Below, piece after piece: positions 55,602 through 64,000 of a stretch of 64,000 bases of DNA. The stretch covers positions 62,001 through 126,000 of the forward strand of contig NZ_LQOW01000014.1 of assembly GCF_002102185.1 (NCBI RefSeq), read 5' to 3'. A program made the position numbers and the translations under genes. Origin of the DNA: Mycobacterium fragae. GTDB taxonomy: Bacteria > Actinomycetota > Actinomycetes > Mycobacteriales > Mycobacteriaceae. A model generated the notes under the pieces. The model was not told the DNA's origin. It was given only the letters and a program-made list of their open reading frames with translations, and did not search any database. Numbering within the stretch: the stretch's first letter is position 1; every line of letters starts with the position of its first letter.

Positions 55602-56948
55602 ATGCCCGACGCCACCTGGACCACCGACGTGGTGGTGATAGGCGCCGGTTTCGCCGGGCTCAGCGCCGCCCGAGACCTCGTGCGCCGTGGCCACGACGTG
55701 CTGGTGCTCGAGGGTCGCGACCGGGTGGGCGGGCGCTCGCATACCGGTCATGTCGCCGGCATCCCGGTCGACATGGGCGGCACATTCGTCGGCCCGACCC
55801 AGGACGCGGTGCTGGCGCTGGCCGCTGAGCTCGGGATCCCCACCATCCCGACCTATCACGACGGCGCAAACCTGATCCGGTGGCGCGGCATGATCCGCTC
55901 GTATCGCGGCACCATCCCGAGGCTTTCACTGGGCGGGTTGCTCGATATCGGTCGGGTGCGTTGGCAATTCGAGCGCATCGCCCGCAACATCCCGTTGACG
56001 GAGCCGTGGACCGCGCGGCGCGCGGCCCGGCTGGATGGCCAGTCGCTAGGCGGCTGGCTGCGGTCGGTGCACGCCGGCGCCACCTCCCGCGATCTGCTTG
56101 CCATCATGGCGCGGGTGACGTGGGGCTGCGAGCCCGACGACGTGTCGATGTTGCACGCCGCCCGGTACGTTCGGGCGGCCGGCGGCCTGGACCGGCTGCT
56201 GGACGTGGAAAACGGCGCGCAGCAGGACCGTTTCGCCGCGGGTACGCAGCAGATCGCCGAGAAGATGGCGGCCGAACTCGGCGACCGGGTCGTGCTGGAC
56301 GCCGCGGTAAGCCGCATCGACCGGCACGACGGCGGGGTGACGGTCGGCTGCGAAAAGGGCTGCGCCAACGCCCGATTCGTCATCGTTGCGATCCCACCGG
56401 CGCATCGAGCGGGTATCGAGTTCACACCGCCGCTGCCCCCCGAATACCAGCAGCTTGTCACATGTTGGCCGCAAGGCCGCCTGTCCAAGGCGTATGCCGC
56501 CTATCCCACCCCCTTCTGGCGGGCCGACGGGTACTCCGGTGAAGCGCTCTCCGACGAAGGCCCGGTGTTCATCACCTTCGACGTCAGCCCGCAGCCCGAC
56601 GGGCCCGGTGTCCTGCTGGGATTCGTCGATGCCCGCGGCTTCGACGAGCTACCCACCGATCAGCGCCGCGAGCGCGCGCTGGACTGCTTCGCATCGCTGT
56701 TCGGCGAGCAAGCGCTCAAACCGCTCGATTACGTCGACCATCGTTGGGGCGCCGAAGGATTCGCGCCGGGTGGGCCGACGGCGGCAGTGCCGCCCGGCTC
56801 GTGGACACGCTACGGGCCGTGGCTACGCCGTCCGATCGGACCCATCCATTGGGCCGGCACCGAGACCGCCGACGAGTGGACCGGCTTTCTCGACGGCGCG
56901 GTTCGCTCGGGGCAGCGGGCAGGCGCTGAGGTTGCCGCGCGGCTATGA
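55602..56948 (+). CDS. aofH: Flavin-containing amine oxidase AofH (Rv3170-like)
   Basis: A 448-residue monoamine-oxidase-fold flavoprotein. The FAD-binding N-terminus is [21 protein letters not shown] with [16 protein letters not shown] near 30-45, and the C-terminal FAD block is [20 protein letters not shown] near 411. It oxidises an amine or a related C-N/C-C bond to give an imine and hydrogen peroxide. ATG 55602 is 62 bp from the divergent monooxygenase. Its last six bases overlap the convergent hydrolase gene. Confidence 0.9.
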   Translation: MPDATWTTDVVVIGAGFAGLSAARDLVRRGHDVLVLEGRDRVGGRSHTGHVAGIPVDMGGTFVGPTQDAVLALAAELGIPTIPTYHDGANLIRWRGMIRSYRGTIPRLSLGGLLDIGRVRWQFERIARNIPLTEPWTARRAARLDGQSLGGWLRSVHAGATSRDLLAIMARVTWGCEPDDVSMLHAARYVRAAGGLDRLLDVENGAQQDRFAAGTQQIAEKMAAELGDRVVLDAAVSRIDRHDGGVTVGCEKGCANARFVIVAIPPAHRAGIEFTPPLPPEYQQLVTCWPQGRLSKAYAAYPTPFWRADGYSGEALSDEGPVFITFDVSPQPDGPGVLLGFVDARGFDELPTDQRRERALDCFASLFGEQALKPLDYVDHRWGAEGFAPGGPTAAVPPGSWTRYGPWLRRPIGPIHWAGTETADEWTGFLDGAVRSGQRAGAEVAARL

Positions 56949-57896
56949 GCTGATACGCCGGCTGCCGGCGACCGATTCGGCGAGGGCCCGTAGCTCCCGA
57001 TTGACTTCGGCGGGGCGTTCCAGCATGGCGCAGTGCCCGCCGGGCAACACGACCAGTTCAACCAGGTTGGGCGCGGCCGCCGCGATCCGTCGGGATTGGC
57101 TCAGCGGCGTCAGCCGATCCCGTTCGCTGCCGATGACCAGCGTCGGGACCGTCAAGCCGGACAGACTGATGTGGCGCGACCCGATCGCGTCGACCAGCGC
57201 CTTGCCGCAGCCGCCGCGTCCCGCCGGCGAGGTGGCGTCGAACAGTTCGTAGATGAGTGCGCCGACGTGGGGTTCGGCGTCGGCCCCCACCGCCAGCAGG
57301 GAGATCATCTCGCGGGTGGCGCGCTCCACCGCGGGCGGCACCGCGAACGAGCCGAAGATGTTCACCAGTGCGCGCGCACCGAACACCCGGACCGCCGCGA
57401 ACGGCGCCGGCACCGGCAGGAACCGCACCTCGCGCAGCAGATCACCGGTGGTGGTGTTGATCAGCGCCACGCCGTCGGCGCGCGCCTCGACCTTGTGGCG
57501 GTATAAGTCCGACCACGCGGCGATGGCCATGCCCCCCATCGAATGCCCCGCGATGATGGCACGCTCGCCCGGCGCGAGGGTGCCCTCGAGCACGGCGTCC
57601 ACGTCAGCGGCGAGGTGATGGAGGCTGTAGTTACCGCGCGGCGGAAGGCCGCTGCGTCCATGGCCCCGATGATCGAACGCGATCACCCGGTAGTCGGCGG
57701 CCAATTCGGCGATCTGATAGGCCCAGACCCGAATGGCGCAGGTGATGCCGTGCGCCAGCACGATCGGATAGCCGTCCTCGGGCCCGAACACCTGGGTGTG
57801 CAGTCGGGTGCCGTCTGCGGATCGCACAGGCACGGTTCGAGCGGGCGGCAATGCCACCGGCAAGGAGGAGGTGCGAGCCGATCGCCGAGAACCCAT
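56943..57896 (-). CDS. hpx: Alpha/beta hydrolase, Hpx-like (Rv3171c)
   Basis: A 317-residue alpha/beta hydrolase of the non-heme haloperoxidase/esterase group. The oxyanion strand [19 protein letters not shown] lies near 44-62, the nucleophile elbow [15 protein letters not shown] near 113, an acid in [15 protein letters not shown] near 252 and the catalytic His in [11 protein letters not shown] near 279. Despite the historical name, hydrolysis is the likelier activity. It matches the position of M. tuberculosis hpx after aofH. The convergent overlap with aofH is six bases. Confidence 0.85.
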   Translation of the reverse strand: MGSRRSARTSSLPVALPPARTVPVRSADGTRLHTQVFGPEDGYPIVLAHGITCAIRVWAYQIAELAADYRVIAFDHRGHGRSGLPPRGNYSLHHLAADVDAVLEGTLAPGERAIIAGHSMGGMAIAAWSDLYRHKVEARADGVALINTTTGDLLREVRFLPVPAPFAAVRVFGARALVNIFGSFAVPPAVERATREMISLLAVGADAEPHVGALIYELFDATSPAGRGGCGKALVDAIGSRHISLSGLTVPTLVIGSERDRLTPLSQSRRIAAAAPNLVELVVLPGGHCAMLERPAEVNRELRALAESVAGSRRISS

Positions 57897-58123
57897 CGCC
57901 GCTCCCCTCGGATGCGGCCCCGTCGCCGCCTGGTGAGTCTAACCGGGCGAATACCCCGAACGGCGCAGAACATCTCCGGTCCGGACGTTTCGTTTGACAT
58001 CCCGGACGGGTATAGCATTACCGCAGGTCAGTGCCGTTCTGCCGATTTGGAAACCCACCCGCCGCGACACCCCATAGACTCGCAACCGTCGGGGGGAAGC
58101 GGGCTGAAGAGGAGCGAATAACC

Positions 58124-60433
58124 ATGGCCACCATCGAGAAGGACGCCGAGGCGACCACACCGTCCAAGCAGGACTTTGAGAAGCAGGTGGCCGCCGTACA
58201 GCGATACTTCGACAGTCCGCGCTTCGAGGGGATCATTCGGCTGTATTCGGCGCGCCAAGTCGTTGAGCAGCGCGGCACCATCCCGGCCGACTACACCGTG
58301 GCCCGGGAGGCCGCCGAAGCGTTCTATCCCCGGCTACGCGAGCTCTTCGACCAGCGCAAGAGCATCACGACCTTCGGCCCCTACTCGCCGGGGCAGGCCG
58401 TGACCATGAAACGGATGGGCATCGAGGGGATCTACCTCGGCGGCTGGGCAACCTCGGCCAAGGGCTCCACCACCGAGGATCCCGGGCCAGACCTGGCGAG
58501 CTATCCCCTGAGCCAGGTGCCCGAAGAAGCCGCCGGCCTGGTGCGCGCCCTGCTCACCGCCGACCGCAACCAGCAATACCTGCGGCTGCGCATGACCGAG
58601 GAGCAACGCGCAGCGACGCCGGCCACCGACTTCCGCCCATTCATCATCGCCGACGCCGATACCGGTCATGGTGGTGATCCCCACGTGCGCAACCTGATTC
58701 GCCGCTTCGTGGAGGCGGGCGTGCCCGGCTATCACATCGAGGACCAGCGGCCCGGCACCAAGAAATGCGGCCATCAGGGCGGCAAGGTTCTGGTGCCGTC
58801 CGACGAACAGATCAAGCGCCTCAACACCGCCCGCTTCCAGCTCGACGTGATGGGGGTGCCCGGCATCATCGTCGCCCGCACGGACGCCGAGGCCGGCAAC
58901 CTGATCGACAGCCGCGCCGACGAGCGCGACCAGCCGTTCCTGCTCGGCGCCACCAACCTGAAAATCCCGTCGTACAAAGCCTGTTGGCTGGCCTTGATGC
59001 GGCGGTTCTATGAGCTGGGCGTCAAGGAGCTCAACGGCCACCTTCTCTACTCGCTGCCCGACGGCGAATACGCCGCCGCCGATGCCTGGTTGGAGCGGCA
59101 CGGCATCGCCGAGCTGATCACCAAGGCCGCCAAGGGTTGGCAGCAGAACGGCCAGCAGTCGGTCGACGCGGTGTTCGACGACGTCGAGGCGCAGTTCGTC
59201 GACGCCTGGGAGGACGACGCCGGGCTGGAGACCTACGGCGAGGCGGTGGCCGAGCTGCTCGAATTCGCCGAAAGCGAGGACGAACCGCTCGACATGACCT
59301 CCGCGGAGTGGCGGCAGTTCGCCGCGCGCGCGTCGCTCTACGCCGCCCGGGAAAAGGCGAAAGAACTTGGGGTGCTGGCCAAGTGGGACTGCGAGCTGGC
59401 GAAGACCCCGGAGGGCTACTACCAGGTTCGCGGCGGCATACCGTATGCGATAGCCAAATCGCTTGCCGCGGCGCCGTTTGCCGACTTGCTCTGGATGGAG
59501 ACCAAGACCGCGGATCTGGCCGACGCGCGGGAGTTCGCCGAGGCGATCCATGCGGTGTATCCGGACAAGATGTTGGCGTATAACCTCTCGCCGTCGTTCA
59601 ACTGGGACACCACCGGCATGACCGACGACGAAATGCGCGCCTTCCCTGAGGAACTCGGCAAGATGGGTTTCGTCTTCAACTTCATCACCTACGGCGGTCA
59701 CCAGATCGATGGGCTCGCCGCCGAGGAATTCGCCACTTCGCTGCGGCAGGACGGCATGCTGGCGCTGGCTCGCCTGCAGCGTCAGCTGCGTTTGGTCGAG
59801 TCGCCGTACCGCACACCCCAGACGCTGGTCGGCGGGCCGCGCAGCGACGCCGCGCTGCTGGCCTCCTCGGGGCGCACCGCCACCACCAAGGCCATGGGCA
59901 AGGGTTCCACCCAGCATCAACATCTGGTGCAGACCGAGGTGCCGCGCAAGCTGCTGGAGGACTGGCTGGCGATGTGGAGCGAGCACTACCAGCTCGACGA
60001 GAAGCTGCGCGTTCGGCTGCGTCCGCAGCGCGCCGGCTCGGAGCTGCTCGAGCTCGTGATTTATCGCGAGGGCAGCGACGCCGACGAGAAGCTCGCCAAC
60101 GTGATCTTCGCTCCGTTCCAAGACCGGCGCGAAACCACCATCCTCACGGTGCGCGACCAGAACACCTTCGAAGAAAAGTTGCGGCAGAAGCGCCTGATGA
60201 CGTTGATCCACCTCTGGTTGGTGCACCGGTTCAAGGCCGACGCGGTGCACTACGTCACGCCCACCGAGGACAACGTTTATCAGACCGAGAAGATGAAGTC
60301 GCACGGGATCTTCAGCGACGTGCACCAGGAGGTCGGCGAGATCATCGTCGCCGAGGTGAACCATCCCCGCATCGAGGAGCTGCTGGCATCCGACCGTGAG
60401 GCGCTGGGCCGGTTGATCCGCAAGGAAGACTAG
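58124..60433 (+). CDS. aceA: Isocitrate lyase, long ICL2-type (AceA2)
   Basis: A 769-residue isocitrate lyase of the long actinobacterial form, which splits isocitrate to glyoxylate and succinate (and can act as methylisocitrate lyase), needed for growth on fatty acids. The catalytic loop KKCGHQGGK is at 213-221 with Cys215; ADADTGHGG near 181 binds magnesium, and NLSPSFNWD near 488 is the C-terminal substrate block. A C-terminal domain of about 150 residues is specific to ICL2. In M. tuberculosis H37Rv this gene is split into Rv1915/Rv1916; here it is intact. The gap 57897-58123 has TTGACA at 57994-57999 but no confident -10. Confidence 0.93.
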   Translation: MATIEKDAEATTPSKQDFEKQVAAVQRYFDSPRFEGIIRLYSARQVVEQRGTIPADYTVAREAAEAFYPRLRELFDQRKSITTFGPYSPGQAVTMKRMGIEGIYLGGWATSAKGSTTEDPGPDLASYPLSQVPEEAAGLVRALLTADRNQQYLRLRMTEEQRAATPATDFRPFIIADADTGHGGDPHVRNLIRRFVEAGVPGYHIEDQRPGTKKCGHQGGKVLVPSDEQIKRLNTARFQLDVMGVPGIIVARTDAEAGNLIDSRADERDQPFLLGATNLKIPSYKACWLALMRRFYELGVKELNGHLLYSLPDGEYAAADAWLERHGIAELITKAAKGWQQNGQQSVDAVFDDVEAQFVDAWEDDAGLETYGEAVAELLEFAESEDEPLDMTSAEWRQFAARASLYAAREKAKELGVLAKWDCELAKTPEGYYQVRGGIPYAIAKSLAAAPFADLLWMETKTADLADAREFAEAIHAVYPDKMLAYNLSPSFNWDTTGMTDDEMRAFPEELGKMGFVFNFITYGGHQIDGLAAEEFATSLRQDGMLALARLQRQLRLVESPYRTPQTLVGGPRSDAALLASSGRTATTKAMGKGSTQHQHLVQTEVPRKLLEDWLAMWSEHYQLDEKLRVRLRPQRAGSELLELVIYREGSDADEKLANVIFAPFQDRRETTILTVRDQNTFEEKLRQKRLMTLIHLWLVHRFKADAVHYVTPTEDNVYQTEKMKSHGIFSDVHQEVGEIIVAEVNHPRIEELLASDREALGRLIRKED

Positions 60434-60446
60434 GACCCGACGAGGT

Positions 60447-61388
60447 TCATCGGCGGCGACCCGCTGCGCCCGGCTCCGCCGCGCTTGCGATCGCCACCAA
60501 CTCCGGGTGGAACTTCGCCGCCATGCGGCGCATCCCGTCGCGCCAATCGACGGTGGTTTCCCCGACGAGTTCGCGCATCAGGCTCGCGTCGGTTGGGTTG
60601 CCGCGCAGCGCCTCTGCGCTTTCCTCGAAGACGGGTTCCTTGCCGACCAGCGAGCCGAGATGGCCGCACCAGTCTTGGAGGCTGACGGTCTGCTCGCCGC
60701 ACCAGTTGACCGTGGTCGCCGGGACCGACGCCACCTCGAGCAGTTTGGGGATGGTCGCGATGATGTCGTCCTCGTGGATCGGGTTGTAGCGGGCCGGCCC
60801 GCCGGGCGGAACCGGGATCGCAATGCCGGCCAGCATCATCTCCATGTGGTAGTACGGCCATCCGCCGTTGTCGCCGTAAGGGACGTTGAGCCGGGCGATG
60901 GTGGTGGGGACGCCGAGAACGCGCGCCATCGACCGAGCGACGACCTCGCCGGCGATCTTGGAGATGGAATACGTCGGGAACAAGAACTTGTGATTGTCGC
61001 CCAGGGCGGCGCGTTCGGCCCGGGGTTCGTCGTCCGGCGGATCGTAGACCGCCGCTGAGGAGCAGTGCAGGAAGGCTTTTGCGCTGCGGCAGTGAGCCAT
61101 CAGCGGGCCGACCGACTCTGCGTTGGCCGCGAGGTCTTTGTCCCAGTTGCCGCTCTTGGCCACCGCGAAGTTGAGGACGTAATCAAAGTCGGTGGGGATG
61201 CCGGTGAACTCCCCGGCCGCCAGGTTGACCGTGTGGCATCGCACCCCCGCGTTTTCGAGGCGTCCACGAGCCGCGGCGTTGGTGAAGCGGGCAATGCCCC
61301 AGACCTCGTTGTCAGCCGCGAGCGCCTCGGCAATGGGTGTGGCGACCTGGCCTGTCGCACCGGTGATCAGGATCTTGGAGCCGCGCAT
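60447..61388 (-). CDS. NAD-dependent epimerase/dehydratase (extended SDR)
   Basis: A 313-residue extended SDR. The cofactor loop ILITGATGQVATPIAEALA is near 6-24, HCSSAAVY near 107 holds the Ser, and the catalytic YSISK (Tyr-x3-Lys) is near 140. Family members act on nucleotide sugars or on other hydroxy/keto substrates. TACCAT (61400-61395) lies six bases before the ATG, another leaderless-type start. It is convergent with aceA and 21 bp after the acyl-CoA dehydrogenase stop. Confidence 0.85.
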   Translation of the reverse strand: MRGSKILITGATGQVATPIAEALAADNEVWGIARFTNAAARGRLENAGVRCHTVNLAAGEFTGIPTDFDYVLNFAVAKSGNWDKDLAANAESVGPLMAHCRSAKAFLHCSSAAVYDPPDDEPRAERAALGDNHKFLFPTYSISKIAGEVVARSMARVLGVPTTIARLNVPYGDNGGWPYYHMEMMLAGIAIPVPPGGPARYNPIHEDDIIATIPKLLEVASVPATTVNWCGEQTVSLQDWCGHLGSLVGKEPVFEESAEALRGNPTDASLMRELVGETTVDWRDGMRRMAAKFHPELVAIASAAEPGAAGRRR

Positions 61389-61409
61389 GCGCCGATGGTA
61401 GGCCAGCCG

Positions 61410-63152
61410 CTATGGGCGCATCTCATAGGCGCCGTCGTAGGCCTTGACCTGCTCCCAGACCCGATCGAAGCGGTGCTGGTCGACCACCGGTTTACGCACT
61501 GCGGCTATCGCCCAGTCTTGTTGTGCCGAAGTGGAACTCGGCTTCCCATGCATGGCGACGGCGTGTCCGGAGAAGTCACGTATCTGGACGTCGAAGATTT
61601 GGTCCACCAGCTCGTGGTCCAGGCCGATCAGATCGGCCTGCTCGAGAATCAACTGGCCGTAGACGACGAGAGTAAACAGGTGCCCGAGGACGAGGAGGAA
61701 GTCGAGGTCACGCATCTGATCGGCGTCCGGCGCGGCGCTGACCAATAGCTCCCTGAGCGCTCGCGCCTGTTCGTAGAAGAGCGCCACATTTGGTATGCCC
61801 GAATACTTTTCGTAGACCGCGGTCCAATCAGCGAACTGTACCTTCGAGGCGCCCCGCGCCGGGCCCTGCGCCCAGAAGAAGACGTCATCCGCCGGGTCGT
61901 CGCGGGTGCCGATTTCCGGGTACGCCGCCGGGTTGAGCATGTAGTTGGGCATGAATTTCAGGATTTGCGCGACGTTGACGTGCACGGTGCCTTCGAGCCG
62001 GGGCAGGGCACCGATGAGCCGCGCGACCTCGCTGAAGTAGGTGTTCTTCTCGAAGCCTTTGGCGGCGAGGATATCCCACAGTAGGGTGACGACCGCCTCG
62101 CCTTCGGACGTGACCTTGGACTTGGTCACCGGATTGAACAGCAGGTAGCGACGGTCGTCGAGGCTGGCGCTGCGGAAGTAGTCGATCGCGCGGTCGCTGA
62201 ACAGCTTCATCGCGATCAACCTGGCGTAGGCGTCGACGAAGCCAGCGCGCACGTGGGGGAAGTCGGTGACTGGGTTGCCATAGAGGATGCGGTTGTTGGC
62301 ATGCGTGATCGCCTCGTAGAAAGCGTGCTCGCACATGCCGATTGAGCCGCTGCACAGGTTGAACTTGCCGACGTTGACGGTGTTGAGTGCGGCCGAGAAC
62401 GCCTCGGGCCCGGCGCACAAGATGTCCTCCTCATGCACCGGGTAATCGTTGAGCCGGAAGTTGCTCACATACATCTGGCCGTGCACGACGTTGCCGACCA
62501 ATTCGTAGTTCGGGTGGCCGCTGTCAGCGACGAACCACACGTAACCGTCGGCGCCCTCGACGTCGGTGCGCCGCGAGAACACCGACACCATGCCTGCGAC
62601 GTTGCCGTTGCCGATGTAGTACTTCTCCCCCGACGCCCTGAACACGACTCCCTCGTCGTCTCCGTCGCGAGCGGGTGTCAGCAGCATGTCGGTGTTGTAG
62701 ATGTCCGCGCCGTGCTCGCGTTCGGAGAGGGCGAACGCCATCACACCGCCCGCCTCGAGTTGTTCGGCCGCGCGCTGTTTGGCCTTGATGTTCTCGCTCT
62801 GCCAGATCGGTCCGAGGCCCAGGATCGTGACCTGCTCGGCATACCAGTACGCCAGGCCGTAGAAGCCGAATATCTCGCTCAGTGCGGCGTTACGCGAGGT
62901 GTCCCAGCGCTTGTTCGGGTCGCCCCCGCCGTACTCCGAGGGCGTCAGAAAGGTCGCGAAGATCCGTTCCCGTTTGATGAAGTCGAGGAAGTCTGACACC
63001 CACACGGCCTCGAGGTCGTCGCGGAGCAGCTTCTGTTTGCCGCGCTCTTCGAACCAGTCGATCACGGCGCGGAGTTGACGCCGCGTCTCGGGATCGAAGT
63101 GCGACGGGTCATAACGATTCGGGTTGAAGAGCAGTCCGCTGGAGTTGGCCAT
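61410..63152 (-). CDS. Acyl-CoA dehydrogenase/oxidase-fold protein
   Basis: A 580-residue acyl-CoA dehydrogenase-superfamily protein, longer than the usual 380-400 residues. The N-terminal helices include DPETRRQLRAVIDWFEERG; FALSEREHGADIYNTD near 165-180 and SGEKYYIGNGNVAGMVSVFS near 200 are the flavin/acyl-binding beta domain; the long C-terminal half resembles long-chain or oxidase-like members. ATG 63152 is seven bases downstream of TAGATT (63165-63160), so it is probably leaderless; the 26 upstream codons of the open frame are unlikely. Substrate chain length cannot be inferred. Confidence 0.85.
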   Translation of the reverse strand: MANSSGLLFNPNRYDPSHFDPETRRQLRAVIDWFEERGKQKLLRDDLEAVWVSDFLDFIKRERIFATFLTPSEYGGGDPNKRWDTSRNAALSEIFGFYGLAYWYAEQVTILGLGPIWQSENIKAKQRAAEQLEAGGVMAFALSEREHGADIYNTDMLLTPARDGDDEGVVFRASGEKYYIGNGNVAGMVSVFSRRTDVEGADGYVWFVADSGHPNYELVGNVVHGQMYVSNFRLNDYPVHEEDILCAGPEAFSAALNTVNVGKFNLCSGSIGMCEHAFYEAITHANNRILYGNPVTDFPHVRAGFVDAYARLIAMKLFSDRAIDYFRSASLDDRRYLLFNPVTKSKVTSEGEAVVTLLWDILAAKGFEKNTYFSEVARLIGALPRLEGTVHVNVAQILKFMPNYMLNPAAYPEIGTRDDPADDVFFWAQGPARGASKVQFADWTAVYEKYSGIPNVALFYEQARALRELLVSAAPDADQMRDLDFLLVLGHLFTLVVYGQLILEQADLIGLDHELVDQIFDVQIRDFSGHAVAMHGKPSSTSAQQDWAIAAVRKPVVDQHRFDRVWEQVKAYDGAYEMRP

Positions 63153-63208
63153 GGCGTGGAATCTAGCCCTCGCCACCCGTACGACGCCGAACTTCGTCGC
63201 AGCCGATA

Positions 63209-63254
63209 AAATCCCTCGGTAAACTGGCACCAGTCAGTTCCGCAAGAGGGATTT
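63209..63254. promoter_or_regulatory. Nested inverted repeats in a divergent gap
   Basis: AAATCCCTC (63209-63217) pairs perfectly with GAGGGATTT (63246-63254), and within the loop ACTGG (63223-63227) pairs with CCAGT (63230-63234) around CA. The element lies 45 bp upstream of the secreted-protein start and 57 bp upstream of the leaderless acyl-CoA dehydrogenase gene. It may be an operator or a structured 5' leader. Confidence 0.5.
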
Positions 63255-63298
63255 CGTCGAGGAATGGCCTCGGGAGCTACGCGAGCGATGGAGGAAAA

Positions 63299-63547
63299 TT
63301 GAAACGTCGGGTATTCAGCGCCATTCCCGCGGCCGGTTTCGCAATAGCATTGATGACTTTGGCCGCGCCTCTTTCTCACGCACAAACTGATATCGAAAAT
63401 TCCTGTAAGAACTCGGGCGGCCAGTACACGTCGGAGGAGGTAGCCCCGCATTGGGGTGCCGCCCCGACTCTTATCGAGACCTGTTGCACCGGCCCGAAAT
63501 GCACTACGTACCGCGACGGGGTGCCGGGGCCCACATACGGCGGTTAA
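63299..63547 (+). CDS. Small secreted cysteine-rich protein
   Basis: An 82-residue exported peptide. A clear signal peptide (MKRRVFSAIPAAGFAIALMT then LAAPLSHA) is followed by a likely signal-peptidase I cut after residue 28, leaving about 54 residues with four cysteines (36, 62, 63, 68) that could form two disulfides. The pattern C-x25-CC-x4-C, with Tyr/Gly-rich tail GPTYGG, is not one that I recognise. GGAGG lies five bases before the TTG start, and a perfect terminator follows 14 bases after the stop. Function unknown. Confidence 0.75.
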   Translation: MKRRVFSAIPAAGFAIALMTLAAPLSHAQTDIENSCKNSGGQYTSEEVAPHWGAAPTLIETCCTGPKCTTYRDGVPGPTYGG

Positions 63548-63561
63548 GGCGGCATGCAAAC

Positions 63562-63591
63562 GGCCCCCGGAGTGATCTCCGGGGGCCTTTT
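63562..63591 (+). terminator. Rho-independent terminator
   Basis: GGCCCCCGGAG and CTCCGGGGGCC form a perfect 11-bp stem with loop TGAT, followed by TTTT. A canonical intrinsic terminator with U-tract is unusual in mycobacteria and directly ends the secreted-protein transcript. Confidence 0.85.
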
Positions 63592-63637
63592 ACCTGGTAG
63601 GTGGTTGGGCGGCTTGCCACGGCTTCGGACGGCGGCG

Positions 63638-64000
63638 TCACCGCGGCGCACGAAGTACCTCGCTTGGAGAGCGGCCGAACTCCCGCCGGTAGTCGGCCGC
63701 GAACCGGCCGAGATTGCCGAAGCCCCACCGGTATGCGACGGCTGCCACGGTCATCCCTTCCTCGACTGATGACTGCCTTAGGTCGGCGTGCGCCCGAGCG
63801 AGACGGATCGACTTCAGGTATGCCATGGGAGTCGTGTCCAGGTGCTTGCGAAACGCCTCCTGGAGGGCGCGAGTGCTCAACCGTGCTGCCGCCGCGACGT
63901 CACTGATCCGGATGTCCTCGGCTACGGCGTCCTCGATGTACGCGATCGCACGACGAACGGCCGGCGGTTTGACATCCCCGCTCGAACCCGCATCGACCGC
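63638..64000 (-). CDS. AraC-family regulator, C-terminal DNA-binding domain (partial)
   Basis: The 5' end lies beyond the window; 120 residues to the stop are present. They contain both helix-turn-helix units of the AraC/XylS domain: IEDAVAEDIRISDVAAAARL with STRALQEAFRKHLDTTPMAY, then the second unit VEEGMTVAAVAYRWGFGNLG with RFAADYRREFGRSPSEVL. The likely target and inducer are in the missing part. The gene converges on the secreted-protein terminator. Confidence 0.85.
   Translation of the reverse strand, partial: AVDAGSSGDVKPPAVRRAIAYIEDAVAEDIRISDVAAAARLSTRALQEAFRKHLDTTPMAYLKSIRLARAHADLRQSSVEEGMTVAAVAYRWGFGNLGRFAADYRREFGRSPSEVLRAPR

Noticed and set aside
56943-57896. True haloperoxidase activity for the Hpx-like protein
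   Set aside because: The name is historical; sequence shows only a serine alpha/beta hydrolase, so no halogenation chemistry is claimed.
58334-60364. 676-codon minus-strand open frame inside the isocitrate lyase gene
   Set aside because: Antisense shadow of aceA; the plus frame has all the catalytic motifs and a ribosome-binding site.

Overview
The window reads as a piece of a slow-grower-type, non-tuberculous Mycobacterium chromosome. The G+C is high, with GTG/TTG starts and dense start/stop overlaps. Two blocks match, from memory, the M. tuberculosis order: an Rv3143-like receiver protein followed by nuoA-nuoN, then the Rv3162c-Rv3166c (moxR3/DUF58) and Rv3167c-Rv3171c (TetR, phosphotransferase, Rv3169, aofH, hpx) groups. 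The content between these blocks differs from M. tuberculosis, and an 18-kDa-antigen-type Hsp20 is present. The species cannot be named from the sequence alone. No tRNA, rRNA, insertion sequence or CRISPR array was recognised.

Layout. 1-6.1 kb: a TetR-controlled catabolic island with an extradiol dioxygenase on one side and an acyl-CoA synthetase, acyltransferase and frameshifted P450 on the other; the TetR gene sits between two inverted copies of one operator/promoter cassette. 6.1-12.5 kb: a decayed antitoxin, an amidohydrolase, a flavin-fold protein with a divergent TetR, an acetyltransferase, an aldo/keto reductase and two zinc-independent MDR oxidoreductases (the second is fadB4). 12.6-20.2 kb: a tightly coupled eight-gene operon (homogentisate-dioxygenase-like protein, alpha/beta hydrolase, CoA transferase, HMG-CoA lyase, TetR, acyl-CoA dehydrogenase, APH-fold kinase, DUF6285-like protein). 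Its last three genes look like an LvaC/LvaA/LvaB-type module for removing a hydroxyl from 4-hydroxyacyl-CoAs through a phosphorylated intermediate. 20.2-23.1 kb: small genes including hsp18, a YceI protein and the receiver protein. 23.3-38.7 kb: the complete 14-subunit complex I operon with a coupled enoyl-CoA hydratase. 39.4-43.9 kb: the MoxR/DUF58 cluster. 43.9-51.1 kb: an accessory stretch centred on two MocR-type PLP regulators, a class V aminotransferase and an FMN-fold protein. 51.1-57.9 kb: the Rv3167c-Rv3171c-like block with an inserted Baeyer-Villiger-type monooxygenase. 58.1-64 kb: a long (ICL2-type) isocitrate lyase, an epimerase, an acyl-CoA dehydrogenase, a small secreted cysteine-rich protein with a strong terminator, and a partial AraC regulator.

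The theme is lipid, aromatic and branched-chain carbon catabolism (CoA ligase, CoA transferase, HMG-CoA lyase, dehydrogenases, isocitrate lyase) feeding reducing power to complex I. Many genes begin 5-8 bases after a TANNNT -10 element, so leaderless transcription appears common here. The strongest candidates for something new are the eight-gene operon with the phosphorylation-dependent dehydration module, the mirrored operator cassettes around the first TetR, the two CRP-like boxes before nuoA, and the PLP-regulator locus.
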